Of a stretch of 64,000 bases of DNA, positions 9,550-17,907 are shown in pieces (position 1 is the stretch's first letter; each line of letters opens with the position of its first letter). Below the pieces are notes generated by a model. The model was given only the letters and a program-made list of their open reading frames with translations, searched no databases and was not told where the DNA came from. A program made the position numbers and the translations under genes. This stretch comes from Streptomyces daqingensis (GTDB lineage: Bacteria > Actinomycetota > Actinomycetes > Streptomycetales > Streptomycetaceae), in NCBI RefSeq assembly GCF_014645895.1, contig NZ_BMMP01000015.1:1-64000 (forward strand). Reading direction: 5' to 3'.

Positions 9550-10629
9550 TCAGCCCGTCGCGGTCTGCTCGTGGACGTACTCCACGAGCCGGGTCAGGGC
9601 GTCCGGCTCGGTGTCGGGCAGCACGCCGTGGCCGAGGTTGAAGATGTGCCCGTCCAGGCCGCGCGCCGCGTCGAGCACCCGCCGCGCCTGAGCCTCCACC
9701 GCCTCGCGCGGCGCGAAGAGCACCGCCGGGTCGAGGTTGCCCTGTACGGCCTTGCCCGCGCCGATCCTGCGGGACGCCTCGTCCAGCGGCACCCGCCAGT
9801 CCGCCCCCACGACGTCCGCGCCCGCCTCACCCATGGCGCCCAGCAGCTCGCCGGTGCCGACGCCGAAGTGGATACGGGGCACCCCGTACCCGGCGACGGC
9901 GTCGAAGACCTTGGCGGACGCGGGCAGCACGGAGTGCCGGTAGTCGGCCGGGGCGAGAGCACCGGCCCACGAGTCGAAGAGCTGCACCGCCGAGGCCCCG
10001 GCCTCGATCTGCACCTTCAGGAAAACGGAGGTGATGTCCGCGAGCCGGTCCAGCAGCGCCGCCCACAGCTCCGGGTCGCCGTACATCATGGCCTTGGTGT
10101 GCTCGTGGTTGCGCGAGGGGCCGCCCTCCACGAGGTAGCTGGCCAGCGTGAACGGCGCGCCGGCGAAGCCGATGAGCGGAGTGCCGCCGAGTTCGCGCGT
10201 CAGCAGCCGGACGGCCTCCGTCACGTAGTGGACGTCCCCCGGCTCCAGGGGGCGCAGCCGCTCCAGGTCCGCGCGGGTGCGGACGGGCGACTCGACGACG
10301 GGGCCCACACCGGGCTTGATGTCCAGGTCGATGCCGATCGCCTTCAGGGGCACCACGATGTCGCTGAAGTAGATCGCCGCGTCCACGCCGTGGCGCCGCA
10401 CCGGCTGCAGCGTGATCTCGGTGACGAGGTCTGGCCGCATGCACGAGTCGAGCATCGCGATGCCCTGCCGCACCTTGCGGTACTCGGGCAGCGAGCGTCC
10501 GGCCTGCCGCATGAACCACACCGGGGTGTGCGGCACGGGCTCCCGCCGGCACGCTTTGAGGAAGACGGAGTCGCGGGGCAGGTCCCCGGAAGCTGTCGGC
10601 TGGCCCGTCGCGCGGTCGTTGGCACTCAC
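9550..10629 (-). CDS. hemE: Uroporphyrinogen decarboxylase
   Basis: A 359-residue cytoplasmic enzyme that decarboxylates the four acetate side chains of uroporphyrinogen III to give coproporphyrinogen III, the substrate of CgoX. Signatures are [16 protein letters not shown] with the two active-site arginines, IYFSDIVVP with the catalytic Asp, and [17 protein letters not shown]. The GTG start gives a normal N-terminus; upstream in-frame sequence is promoter region facing the DUF3000 gene. It is not in an operon with cgoX-chdC, because a divergent flavoprotein gene lies between. Confidence 0.95.
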   Translation of the reverse strand: MSANDRATGQPTASGDLPRDSVFLKACRREPVPHTPVWFMRQAGRSLPEYRKVRQGIAMLDSCMRPDLVTEITLQPVRRHGVDAAIYFSDIVVPLKAIGIDLDIKPGVGPVVESPVRTRADLERLRPLEPGDVHYVTEAVRLLTRELGGTPLIGFAGAPFTLASYLVEGGPSRNHEHTKAMMYGDPELWAALLDRLADITSVFLKVQIEAGASAVQLFDSWAGALAPADYRHSVLPASAKVFDAVAGYGVPRIHFGVGTGELLGAMGEAGADVVGADWRVPLDEASRRIGAGKAVQGNLDPAVLFAPREAVEAQARRVLDAARGLDGHIFNLGHGVLPDTEPDALTRLVEYVHEQTATG

Positions 10630-10844
10630 GCAGGAAGTCTCCCACGCCCCGGCCGGTCCCCCGCGCGCGGTACGGGCCCCGCAGCGGGCCCGCACTTGTC
10701 GGCCATTCTCGCCGCCGCTCCTCGGCGCCCGTACCCGTCCCACGCCCGGCTCACGGCCCCCTCCGGCGCCACGTCCGGCCTCAACACCCACCACTCTTCG
10801 GCCACTTGCGAGTGTCCCTACGGGTCTGCGCCGCCGCCGCGGCC

Positions 10845-10850
10845 TACTCT
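10845..10850 (+). promoter_or_regulatory. Probable -10 box of a leaderless DUF3000 transcript
   Basis: TACTCT lies 7 bases before the ATG at 10858, with no Shine-Dalgarno between. This TANNNT-to-start spacing is the hallmark of leaderless actinomycete mRNAs. No good -35 is visible. Confidence 0.5.
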
Positions 10851-10857
10851 TCGGCCC

Positions 10858-11541
10858 ATGGCAGCGGCTCGACCACAGATGACGGAGGGCTCCGGCAGCT
10901 CGGGCGGCGGAGGCGACAGCGCCCCGCTGCCCTTTCAGCGCGCGGTGGCGGCCCTGAACGCCGCACGCACGCGGCCGGAGGTGCAGCTCTCCGCGCTGCC
11001 CGCTCCCAAGCGCCTGGCGCCCTACACCTTCGCCCTCTCGGCCAGCGTCACGGACCCGGCGGCCGAAGGCGCCGACGGGGACCCCCCGGAGCTCGCGGAC
11101 GGCCGCTTCGTCCTGCTCCACGACCCGTCGGGGCAGGAGTCCTGGCAGGGCACGTTCCGCGTCGTCACCCTCGGCCGCACCGACCTCGAGCCGGAGATGG
11201 CGGGCGACCCGCTGCTGCCGGAGGTCACGTGGTCATGGCTGACCGGCGCGCTGGAGACCCGCTCGGCGACGTACGGCGACCCGAGCGGCACGGTGACCCG
11301 CTCCGGCTCGTCGTACTTCGGCGGGCTCGAAGAGCGTCCCCCGCAGAGCGAGTTGGAGATCCGCGCGAGCTGGACGCCCCGCCCCGACGACCCCGCCGCA
11401 CCCGACGCGCTGCCCGACATGGCGGCCCATCTCGCGGCGTGGGCGGAGCTGCTGTGCCAGTGCGCGGGACTGCCGCCCGAGCAGGGCGACGGCGCCTCCG
11501 TGGTCTCCCTGCCGAAGAGGCGCGGGCCCCAGCCGCTCTGA
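10858..11541 (+). CDS. DUF3000 family protein
   Basis: A 227-residue actinobacteria-restricted protein of the DUF3000 family, function unknown. Visible features are an N-terminal Gly/Ser spacer, a conserved core beginning [20 protein letters not shown], an [10 protein letters not shown] block, and WSWLTGALE. There are no membrane segments. In Streptomyces it regularly sits between hemE and a LuxR-type regulator, as here. The first ATG is chosen because a -10 box lies 7 nt upstream; an in-frame ATG at 10879 is the alternative. Confidence 0.82.
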   Translation: MAAARPQMTEGSGSSGGGGDSAPLPFQRAVAALNAARTRPEVQLSALPAPKRLAPYTFALSASVTDPAAEGADGDPPELADGRFVLLHDPSGQESWQGTFRVVTLGRTDLEPEMAGDPLLPEVTWSWLTGALETRSATYGDPSGTVTRSGSSYFGGLEERPPQSELEIRASWTPRPDDPAAPDALPDMAAHLAAWAELLCQCAGLPPEQGDGASVVSLPKRRGPQPL

Positions 11542-11586
11542 CGGCCGGCGGCAGGTCGAGCGACTGTCCGAATCGGGAAATATCGG

Positions 11587-11600
11587 TCACCAATTGGTGA
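11587..11600. promoter_or_regulatory. 14-bp perfect palindrome upstream of the response regulator
   Basis: TCACCAATTGGTGA, with AT-rich flanks (AAATATCGG before, TCATTCCCTAAA after), lies 41 bases before the regulator's ATG. It is a candidate operator or autoregulatory site. The symmetric site fits a dimeric helix-turn-helix protein; the owner is unknown. Confidence 0.5.
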
Positions 11601-11641
11601 TCATTCCCTAAAGGCAGGCCCCCGACCTGCCGAAGGAGTCT

Positions 11642-12400
11642 ATGACCCCTTCAACACGGAACACCCCGGATCACCCCGCACGGTCACCGGAATCGTTCCG
11701 TCCGCAGCCAGCCCTCGGAGGCCCGGTGTCTGTTCTTCTTGAGCACCCCACAAGCCTGGTCGCCTACCGCCCGAACAAGCCGACCGCAATGGTCGTCGTG
11801 GCAGACCCCCGAGTCCGATCCACCGTGACCCGACATCTCTGGGCTCTCGGCGTACGGGATGTCATCGAGGCGTCGTCGATCGCGGAGGCACGTCCCCGAG
11901 TCAGCAACCCGCGCGACATCTGCGTTGCCGACGTCCATCTCCCCGACGGCTCCGGCCTCAGCCTGCTGTCCGAGACCCGAGCCGCGGGCTGGCCCAACGG
12001 CCTGGCCCTCTCCGCCGCCGACGACATCGGAGCCGTACGCAACGCCCTCGCCGGCGGCGTGAAGGGCTACGTCGTCACCGGCACCCGCAACAACCTCGGC
12101 GCCATGCCGACCCGGCACGGCGCCGCCCCCATCGGTGCCGCCGCCGCGCGCATGCACCGCCGCCCCGGCGGCGGGCCCGGCGGTCCGGGCCACCCGGGCG
12201 GGCAGCGCGAACTGTCCGGACGCGAGGTCGAGGTGCTGCGGCTGGTCGCGGAGGGCCAGTCCAACAAGGCCATCGGCGTCTCGATGGGCCTCTCGGCTCT
12301 GACGGTCAAGTCCCATCTCGCCCGCATCGCCCGCAAGTTGGGCACCGGCGACCGCGCCGGCATGGTCGCGGTGGCGCTCCGCACCGGCATCATCCACTGA
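11642..12400 (+). CDS. LuxR/NarL-type response regulator
   Basis: A 252-residue protein with a receiver domain (about residues 48-145) and a C-terminal LuxR helix-turn-helix (about 190-250). The phospho-acceptor Asp97 is in VADVHLPDGSG and the conserved Lys in GGVKGYVVT. The upstream acidic pair is reduced to a single Asp (VVADPR), so phosphorylation may be atypical. No histidine kinase is adjacent, so it is an orphan. The HTH contains GQSNKAIGVSMGLSALTVKSHL. The ATG has a strong ribosome site AAGGAG. A shorter GTG start at 11726 also fits homologues that begin SVLLE. A perfect palindrome upstream suggests autoregulation. Confidence 0.88.
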   Translation: MTPSTRNTPDHPARSPESFRPQPALGGPVSVLLEHPTSLVAYRPNKPTAMVVVADPRVRSTVTRHLWALGVRDVIEASSIAEARPRVSNPRDICVADVHLPDGSGLSLLSETRAAGWPNGLALSAADDIGAVRNALAGGVKGYVVTGTRNNLGAMPTRHGAAPIGAAAARMHRRPGGGPGGPGHPGGQRELSGREVEVLRLVAEGQSNKAIGVSMGLSALTVKSHLARIARKLGTGDRAGMVAVALRTGIIH

Positions 12401-12426
12401 CACCGCACCCCGCAACCCTCCCCCAC

Positions 12427-12464
12427 AGGCGCCCGCCGGCGGCACGTTCCGTCGGCGGGCGCCT
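12427..12464 (+). terminator. Rho-independent-type hairpin after the response regulator
   Basis: A perfect 12-bp stem (AGGCGCCCGCCG / CGGCGGGCGCCT) with a 14-nt loop, 27 bp after the stop codon. No U-tract follows, which is usual for Streptomyces terminators. Confidence 0.65.
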
Positions 12465-12582
12465 CTGCCGTGCCCGGCGCCGCAGGCGAGTACACCCGGC
12501 TCGCGAGACCGGGCTGCGGTGTTTCCGGTGGTATGGGCAACCGTCTGCCCGGACATTCGGACAACCACCCTGCGCTCGCAGA

Positions 12583-12588
12583 TACTCT
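12583..12588 (+). promoter_or_regulatory. Probable -10 box of a leaderless rnd transcript
   Basis: TACTCT is followed by 6 bases and then the GTG start of rnd, with no ribosome site between. This implies transcription starting at or next to the start codon. Confidence 0.5.
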
Positions 12589-12594
12589 TGACCG

Positions 12595-13899
12595 GTGACC
12601 GACGCCCAAGAGACCGCATCAGCAAACGCAGCTCAGGCCCCGCCCGAGGAGCCGGACACGGGTCCGGCGCCGGTCCCTCTGCTGGAGCCCCGCGAGGGCG
12701 TTCCGCCCGTCGTCGCGGACGAGGCGGGTCTCGCGGAGGTCATCGCCGCGTTCGCCGCCGGTTCGGGCCCCGTCGCCGTCGACGCCGAGCGTGCCTCCGG
12801 CTACCGGTACGGGCAGCGGGCGTACCTCGTCCAGCTGCGGCGTGAGGGGGCGGGGAGCGCACTGATCGACCCCGTCGGCTGCCCCGACCTCTCCACGCTG
12901 GGAGACGTGCTGGCCGACGCCGAGTGGGTGCTCCACGCCGCGAGCCAGGACCTGCCCTGCCTCCGTGAGATAGGCATGGTCCCGCGGCGGCTCTTCGACA
13001 CCGAACTCGCGGGCAGGCTGGCCGGCCACGCCCGGGTCGGGCTGGGCGCCATGGTCGAGAACGTCCTCGGATACACCCTGGAGAAGGGCCACTCCGCCGT
13101 CGACTGGTCGACGCGTCCGCTCCCCGATCCCTGGCTGCACTACGCGGCCTTGGACGTGGAGCTCCTCGTCGATCTGCGGGACGCGCTGGAGGCGGACCTG
13201 GACCGTCAGGGCAAGCTCCCCTGGGCCCGCCAGGAGTTCGAGGCCATCGCCGCCGCTCCCCCCGCCCCGCCGCGCAAGGACCCGTGGCGGCGCACCTCCG
13301 GCATGCACAAGGTGCGGCGGCGCCGTCAGATCGCCGTCGTACGGGAGCTGTGGACCGCCCGCGACAAGATCGCGCAGAAGCGCGACGTCTCGCCCGGCAA
13401 GGTCCTCACCGACGCGGCGATCGTCGAGGCCGCGCTCGCGATGCCCTCGGACGCCCGCGCCCTGTCCGCGCTGCCGGGCTTCGGCCACCGCATGGGACGC
13501 AAGCAGCTCGACCACTGGCAGGCGGCCGTCGAGCGGGCGAAGGCCCTGCCGGAGACCGCGCTCCCCCAGCAGAGCCAGGCGACCAACGGGCCGCCTCCGC
13601 CGAGGTCGTGGGCGGACAAGGACCCCGCGGCCGCGGCCCGGCTCGCCGCCGCCCGCTCCGCGGTGACGGCCCGCGCGGAGGAGCTGCGGCTGCCGCAGGA
13701 GAACCTGCTCACTCCGGACAGCGTGCGCCGGCTGTGCTGGCAGCCGCCCCGGGTGCGCACCGAGGCCGAGGTCGTCTCCGCGCTGCGGGCGCTGGGTGCG
13801 CGGGAGTGGCAGATCGAGCAGACCGCCAGGCTGCTGACGGAGGCCCTGGCGGCGCCCGCGCCCTCGGAGGAACCGGCGCAGAGCGAGGGACGCGGTTAG
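12595..13899 (+). CDS. rnd: Ribonuclease D (DEDD exonuclease with HRDC domain)
   Basis: A 434-residue 3'-5' exoribonuclease. The DEDDy catalytic blocks are VAVDAERASG (Exo I), LHAASQDLPCL (Exo II) and HYAALDVELLVDL (Exo III, Tyr three residues before... the Asp of the metal site). An HRDC nucleic-acid-binding domain follows (around residues 235-315) with DKIAQKRDVSPGKVLTDAAI, then a second HRDC-like region at the C-terminus. It processes stable RNA 3' ends. The GTG start has a -10 box 6 nt upstream rather than a ribosome site. The last 28 bases, including the stop, are repeated immediately downstream. Confidence 0.9.
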   Translation: MTDAQETASANAAQAPPEEPDTGPAPVPLLEPREGVPPVVADEAGLAEVIAAFAAGSGPVAVDAERASGYRYGQRAYLVQLRREGAGSALIDPVGCPDLSTLGDVLADAEWVLHAASQDLPCLREIGMVPRRLFDTELAGRLAGHARVGLGAMVENVLGYTLEKGHSAVDWSTRPLPDPWLHYAALDVELLVDLRDALEADLDRQGKLPWARQEFEAIAAAPPAPPRKDPWRRTSGMHKVRRRRQIAVVRELWTARDKIAQKRDVSPGKVLTDAAIVEAALAMPSDARALSALPGFGHRMGRKQLDHWQAAVERAKALPETALPQQSQATNGPPPPRSWADKDPAAAARLAAARSAVTARAEELRLPQENLLTPDSVRRLCWQPPRVRTEAEVVSALRALGAREWQIEQTARLLTEALAAPAPSEEPAQSEGRG

Positions 13900-13931
13900 C
13901 CAGAACCGGCGCAGGGCGAGGGACGCGGTCA
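13871..13931 (+). repeat. Tandem near-duplicate of the rnd 3' end
   Basis: The 28 bases at 13871-13898, which encode the end of RNase D and most of its stop codon, recur at 13904-13931 with two mismatches (offset 33). The second copy has TCA instead of the TAG context, so it is not a functional tail. It is probably a replication-slippage duplication. Confidence 0.75.
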
Positions 13932-13953
13932 AAGGCAGAGCTGGGGAGTGCCC

Positions 13954-14289
13954 GTGGGGGAGTTCGTGGCCTATCTCGCGGTCGCCGCGTCCCTGGCGGC
14001 GGTCATGGCGTTCTTCGGGTGGCTCGCCGCCGTGGCGCGGCGCCGAGGCGTCGCCGGACGGGCGCTGAGCGACGCCACGTCGGTCGTCTGCGAACCCTTC
14101 TACGTGACCGCCCACGAATCGCACCACGAGGTGAAGGCGCAGGCCGCACGGAAGGCGCCGGTCCCCTCGCCCGGCGACCAGCCGGGGGCCTTCGCCCGGG
14201 CGTCCGGCCTGCCGCTGCCCCGGCGCGGGCGGCGGACTCCCGGCCGGTTCGCCCGGCGCGTACGGCGGCTCCGCGGAGGCGGGCGCTGA
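13954..14289 (+). CDS. Small hypothetical protein with one N-terminal membrane helix
   Basis: A 111-residue protein: residues about 2-28 form one hydrophobic helix, followed by a soluble part containing CEPFYVTAHESHHEVKAQA and a very basic Arg/Gly tail. I do not recognise a family. The GTG at 13954 is preferred over the GTG two codons upstream because GGGGAG then lies at normal spacing. It sits 54 bp after rnd and may be co-transcribed. Base composition is like its neighbours. Confidence 0.6.
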   Translation: MGEFVAYLAVAASLAAVMAFFGWLAAVARRRGVAGRALSDATSVVCEPFYVTAHESHHEVKAQAARKAPVPSPGDQPGAFARASGLPLPRRGRRTPGRFARRVRRLRGGGR

Positions 14290-14365
14290 AGCCCCGTGGC
14301 GCCTGCCGCGCACCGGCCGGAGTGTGACGTGTACCCCTCGCCGGAGGCGGGCCTTGCCCCTGAGT

Positions 14366-14377
14366 TACCCATGGGTA
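14366..14377. promoter_or_regulatory. 12-bp perfect palindrome in the fadAB promoter
   Basis: TACCCATGGGTA lies 61 bases upstream of the thiolase start. Position and symmetry suit a TetR-type fatty-acid-responsive repressor, but I cannot assign a regulator. Confidence 0.45.
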
Positions 14378-14438
14378 GCATGGCCTGTGGGAAGCGCGCC
14401 GTCCGGCGTATCTGTACCGCACCTGGAGGAGAGCCAAA

Positions 14439-15680
14439 GTGCCTCGTACCGCTAGGGACGTCGTCTTCGTCGACGGCGTCCGTACACCGTTCGGCAAGGC
14501 GGGCCCCAAGGGCATCTATCACGAGACCCGGGCCGACGACCTGGTCGTGAAGTGCATCCGTGAACTGCTGCGCAGGAACCCGGACCTGCCGCCGGAGCGC
14601 ATCGACGAGGTGGCGATCGCCGCCACCACGCAGATCGGCGACCAGGGCCTGACGCTGGGCCGCACCGCCGGCATCCTCGCCGGGCTGCCCAACACCGTGC
14701 CCGGGTACTCCATCGACCGCATGTGCGCCGGTGCGATGACGGCGGTGACGAGCACCGCCGGATCCATCTCCTTCGGCGCGTACGACGTCGTCGTCGCGGG
14801 CGGCGTCGAGCACATGGGCCGGCACCCGATGGGCGAGGGCGTCGACCCCAATCCGCGCTTCGTCTCGGAGAAACTGGTCGACCAGTCCGCGCTGTTCATG
14901 GGCATGACCGCGGAGAACCTGCACGACCGCTTCCCCCACCTCACCAAGCAGCGCGCCGACGAGTACGCGGTGCGCAGCCAGGAGAAGGCCGCCAAGGCCT
15001 ACGCCAACGGCAAGATCCAGCAGGACCTCGTGCCGATCTCGGTCCGGCGCTCGAACGAGGAGGCCGGGGAGACCGGCTGGGGCCTGGCCACGCAGGACGA
15101 GCCGATGCGTCCGGGGACCACGCTGGAGCAGCTCGCCGGGCTCAAGACGCCCTTCCGCGCGCACGGCCGCGTCACGCCGGGCAACGCCGCGGGCCTCAAC
15201 GACGGCGCGACCGCGTCGCTGATCGCCGCCGAGGACTTCGCCCAGGAGGCGGGCCTGCCCGTCAGGATGCGGCTGGTCAGCTACGCCTTCGCCGGCGTGG
15301 AGCCGGAGGTCATGGGCGTCGGTCCGGTGCCGTCCACCGAGAAGGCCCTCGCCAAGGCGGGGCTGTCCATCGACGACATCGGCCTGTTCGAGATCAACGA
15401 GGCCTTCGCCGTGCAGGTGCTGGCCCTGCTGGACCACTACGGCATCGCCGACGACGACCCGCGCGTGAACCAGTACGGCGGCGCCATCGCCTACGGCCAC
15501 CCGCTCGCCTCGTCCGGCGTACGGCTGATGACGCAGCTGGCCCGGCAGTTCGAGGAGCAGCCGCACGTGCGGTACGGGCTGACGACGATGTGCGTCGGCT
15601 TCGGCATGGGCGGAACGGTCATCTGGGAGAACCCGCACTGGAGCGGCGCGGCCGACGGACACGAGGGAGCAGGCAAGTGA
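14439..15680 (+). CDS. fadA: Acetyl-CoA acyltransferase (thiolase), beta-oxidation
   Basis: A 413-residue thiolase that cleaves 3-ketoacyl-CoA with CoA. The acylated Cys96 lies in SIDRMCAGAM. The second site motifs are NEAFAVQVLAL, the His of YGHPLASSGVR, and CVGFGMG with the proton-shuttling Cys. The GTG start has a strong ribosome site (GGAGGAGAG). It overlaps the downstream multifunctional protein by four bases (GTGA), giving the usual alpha2beta2 trifunctional complex partners in one operon. The size and EEQPHVRYGLTTMCVG ending match FadA/FadI-type enzymes. Confidence 0.93.
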   Translation: MPRTARDVVFVDGVRTPFGKAGPKGIYHETRADDLVVKCIRELLRRNPDLPPERIDEVAIAATTQIGDQGLTLGRTAGILAGLPNTVPGYSIDRMCAGAMTAVTSTAGSISFGAYDVVVAGGVEHMGRHPMGEGVDPNPRFVSEKLVDQSALFMGMTAENLHDRFPHLTKQRADEYAVRSQEKAAKAYANGKIQQDLVPISVRRSNEEAGETGWGLATQDEPMRPGTTLEQLAGLKTPFRAHGRVTPGNAAGLNDGATASLIAAEDFAQEAGLPVRMRLVSYAFAGVEPEVMGVGPVPSTEKALAKAGLSIDDIGLFEINEAFAVQVLALLDHYGIADDDPRVNQYGGAIAYGHPLASSGVRLMTQLARQFEEQPHVRYGLTTMCVGFGMGGTVIWENPHWSGAADGHEGAGK

Positions 15681-17806
15681 GCAACACAGCTGAGCTGCTG
15701 AAGGGCGCTGCGGAGCTGTTCCCCGACGAGGTCGTGACGCAGGCGCACGTGCGCCACCTCGACCTTCCGGGCGGGGCCGGCCGGTTCGCGCTGATCACGC
15801 TGGACAACGGATTCGACCACACCAAGCCGACCACGTTCGGGCCCGCTTCGCTGGCCAACCTGGACGCGGCCCTCGATCAGGTGGAGAAGGAGGCGGCGGA
15901 GGGCGAGATCGTCGGTGTCGGGCTGACCGGCAAGCCGTTCATCTTCGCCGTCGGCGCCGACCTGAAGGGCGTCGAGCTGCTCAAGGAGCGCGACGACGCC
16001 CTCGCCATCGGGCAGGGCGGGCACGCCGTCTTCCGGCGCCTGTCCGACCTGGGCGTGCCGACGTTCGCGTACTACAACGGCGCCGCGATGGGCGGCGGTG
16101 TCGAGGTGGGTCTCCACTGCACCTACCGCACCGTCTCGCAGGCAGTGCCCGCCTTCGGGCTTCCCGAGGTCTTCCTCGGGCTCGTCCCGGGCTGGGGCGG
16201 CTGCGCGCTGCTGCCTAACCTCATCGGTGCCGACAAGGCCGTCTCGATCATCATCGAGAACTCCCTGAACCAGAACCGGCAGATCAAGGGCCCGCAGGTC
16301 TACGAACTGGGCATCGCCGACGCCCTGTTCGAGGGCGCCGACTTCCTGGAGCAGTCGCTGCGCTGGACGGCGTCCGTCCTCAAGGGCGAGATCGAGGTCG
16401 TACGGCCCGAGATCGACCGCGGCGAGGCGTGGGACCAGGCCGTGGACCGGGGCAGGCAGGTCGCCGACGGCAAGGTGCACGGTGCGGCGCCCGCCGCCTA
16501 CCGCGCCCTCGACATCGTCGCCGCGGCCAAGAGCGGCGACCTGGGCGCCGGCTTCGACGCCGAGGACGAGGCGCTGGCCGACCTCATCATGGGCGGCGAA
16601 CTGCGCAGCGGCATCTACTCGTTCAATCTGGTGCAGAAGCGCGCCAAGCGGCCGGCCGGTGCGCCCGACAAGTCGCTGGCGCGTCCCGTCACCAAGGTCG
16701 GCGTGGTGGGTGCGGGCCTGATGGCCTCGCAGCTGGCGATGCTCTTCGCCCGCCGCCTGGAGGTGCCGGTCGTGCTGACCGACATCGACCAGGAGCGCGT
16801 CGACAAGGGCGTGGGCTACGTCCACGAGGAGATCGACAAGCTGCTGCTCAAGGGCCGGATCAACCAGGACAAGGCCAACCGGCTGAAGGCGCTGGTGACC
16901 GGTTCGCTGGACAAGGCCACGGCGTTCGCCGACGCGGACTTCGTCATCGAGGCCGTCTTCGAGGAGATGGGCCTCAAGCAGCGGATCTTCGCCGAGGTCG
17001 AGGCGGTCGTGCCGGAGCACGCCATCCTGGCCACCAACACCTCGTCGCTGTCCATCACAGAGATGGCCTCGCAGCTCAACCACCCCGAGCGGGTCGTCGG
17101 CTTCCACTTCTTCAACCCCGTCGCGGTCCTGCCGCTGCTGGAGATCGTGCGCGCGGAGCGCACGGACGACGCGTCGCTGGCCACCGCCTTCGCCGTGGCC
17201 AAGTCGCTGAAGAAGACGGCGGTCCTCGTGAAGGACGCCCCCGCCTTCGTCGTCAACCGGGTCCTGACCCGCTTCCTCGGCGAGGTGCTGCGCTCCATCG
17301 ACGAGGGCACTCCGGTCGAGGTCGCCGACAGGGCGCTCGCGCCGCTGGGGCTGCCGATGTCGCCGATCGTGCTGCTGGAGCTGGTCGGGCCCGCCGTCGC
17401 CCACCACGTCTCGGAGACGCTGCACGCCGCGTTCCCCGACCGCTTCGGCGTCTCGGAGAACCTCGGCCGGATCGTCGAGGCGGGCAAGCGCAACCTGTAC
17501 GTCTACGACTCGGGCAAGCCCGAGCTGGACCCGGAGGTCGAGGCGCTGTTCCAGACCGGGGACACGGTCCTCACGGAGGAGCAGGTGCGCGAGCGGGCGC
17601 TGGACGCCATCGCGCAGGAGGTCCGCCTCATGCTCGACGAGGGTGTCGTCGCCGAGGCGCAGGACGTCGACCTGTGCCTGATCACCGGTGCCGGCTGGCC
17701 CTTCCATCTGGGCGGGATCACCCCGTACCTGGACCGGGAGGGCGTCAGCGAGCGGGCGACCGGGCGCCGCTTCCTGGAGCCGGGTGTCGCGAGCGTCCCC
17801 GCCTAA
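15677..17806 (+). CDS. fadB: Fatty-acid oxidation multifunctional protein: enoyl-CoA hydratase / 3-hydroxyacyl-CoA dehydrogenase
   Basis: A 709-residue two-part enzyme. Residues about 1-310 are a crotonase domain, with oxyanion segments FIFAVGADLKG and YNGAAMGGGVEVGLHC and the catalytic Glu region PEVFLGLVPGWGG. From about 335 it is a 3-hydroxyacyl-CoA dehydrogenase with the NAD motif VGVVGAGLMASQLAM, catalytic His in VVGFHFFNPV, and APAFVVNRVL, followed by duplicated C-terminal helical domains. It performs the hydration and NAD-dependent oxidation steps before FadA. It starts with GTG overlapping the fadA stop and is followed by a strong hairpin terminator. Confidence 0.93.
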   Translation: MSNTAELLKGAAELFPDEVVTQAHVRHLDLPGGAGRFALITLDNGFDHTKPTTFGPASLANLDAALDQVEKEAAEGEIVGVGLTGKPFIFAVGADLKGVELLKERDDALAIGQGGHAVFRRLSDLGVPTFAYYNGAAMGGGVEVGLHCTYRTVSQAVPAFGLPEVFLGLVPGWGGCALLPNLIGADKAVSIIIENSLNQNRQIKGPQVYELGIADALFEGADFLEQSLRWTASVLKGEIEVVRPEIDRGEAWDQAVDRGRQVADGKVHGAAPAAYRALDIVAAAKSGDLGAGFDAEDEALADLIMGGELRSGIYSFNLVQKRAKRPAGAPDKSLARPVTKVGVVGAGLMASQLAMLFARRLEVPVVLTDIDQERVDKGVGYVHEEIDKLLLKGRINQDKANRLKALVTGSLDKATAFADADFVIEAVFEEMGLKQRIFAEVEAVVPEHAILATNTSSLSITEMASQLNHPERVVGFHFFNPVAVLPLLEIVRAERTDDASLATAFAVAKSLKKTAVLVKDAPAFVVNRVLTRFLGEVLRSIDEGTPVEVADRALAPLGLPMSPIVLLELVGPAVAHHVSETLHAAFPDRFGVSENLGRIVEAGKRNLYVYDSGKPELDPEVEALFQTGDTVLTEEQVRERALDAIAQEVRLMLDEGVVAEAQDVDLCLITGAGWPFHLGGITPYLDREGVSERATGRRFLEPGVASVPA

Positions 17807-17828
17807 GGGACGCTCCGGGAGCTGCCGG

Positions 17829-17867
17829 AAGGCGCCCGTCCGCGAGGGTTTCGCGGGCGGGCGCCTT
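17829..17867 (+). terminator. Strong hairpin after fadAB
   Basis: A 17-bp stem with one T-G wobble (arms 17829-17845 and 17851-17867) and a 5-nt loop, 22 bp after the fadB stop. It lies between convergent genes and may serve both strands. Confidence 0.75.
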
Positions 17868-17907
17868 CGCGTGCGGCGCGGAAGAGGGGGCGCGGCAGGG
17901 CGCGGCG

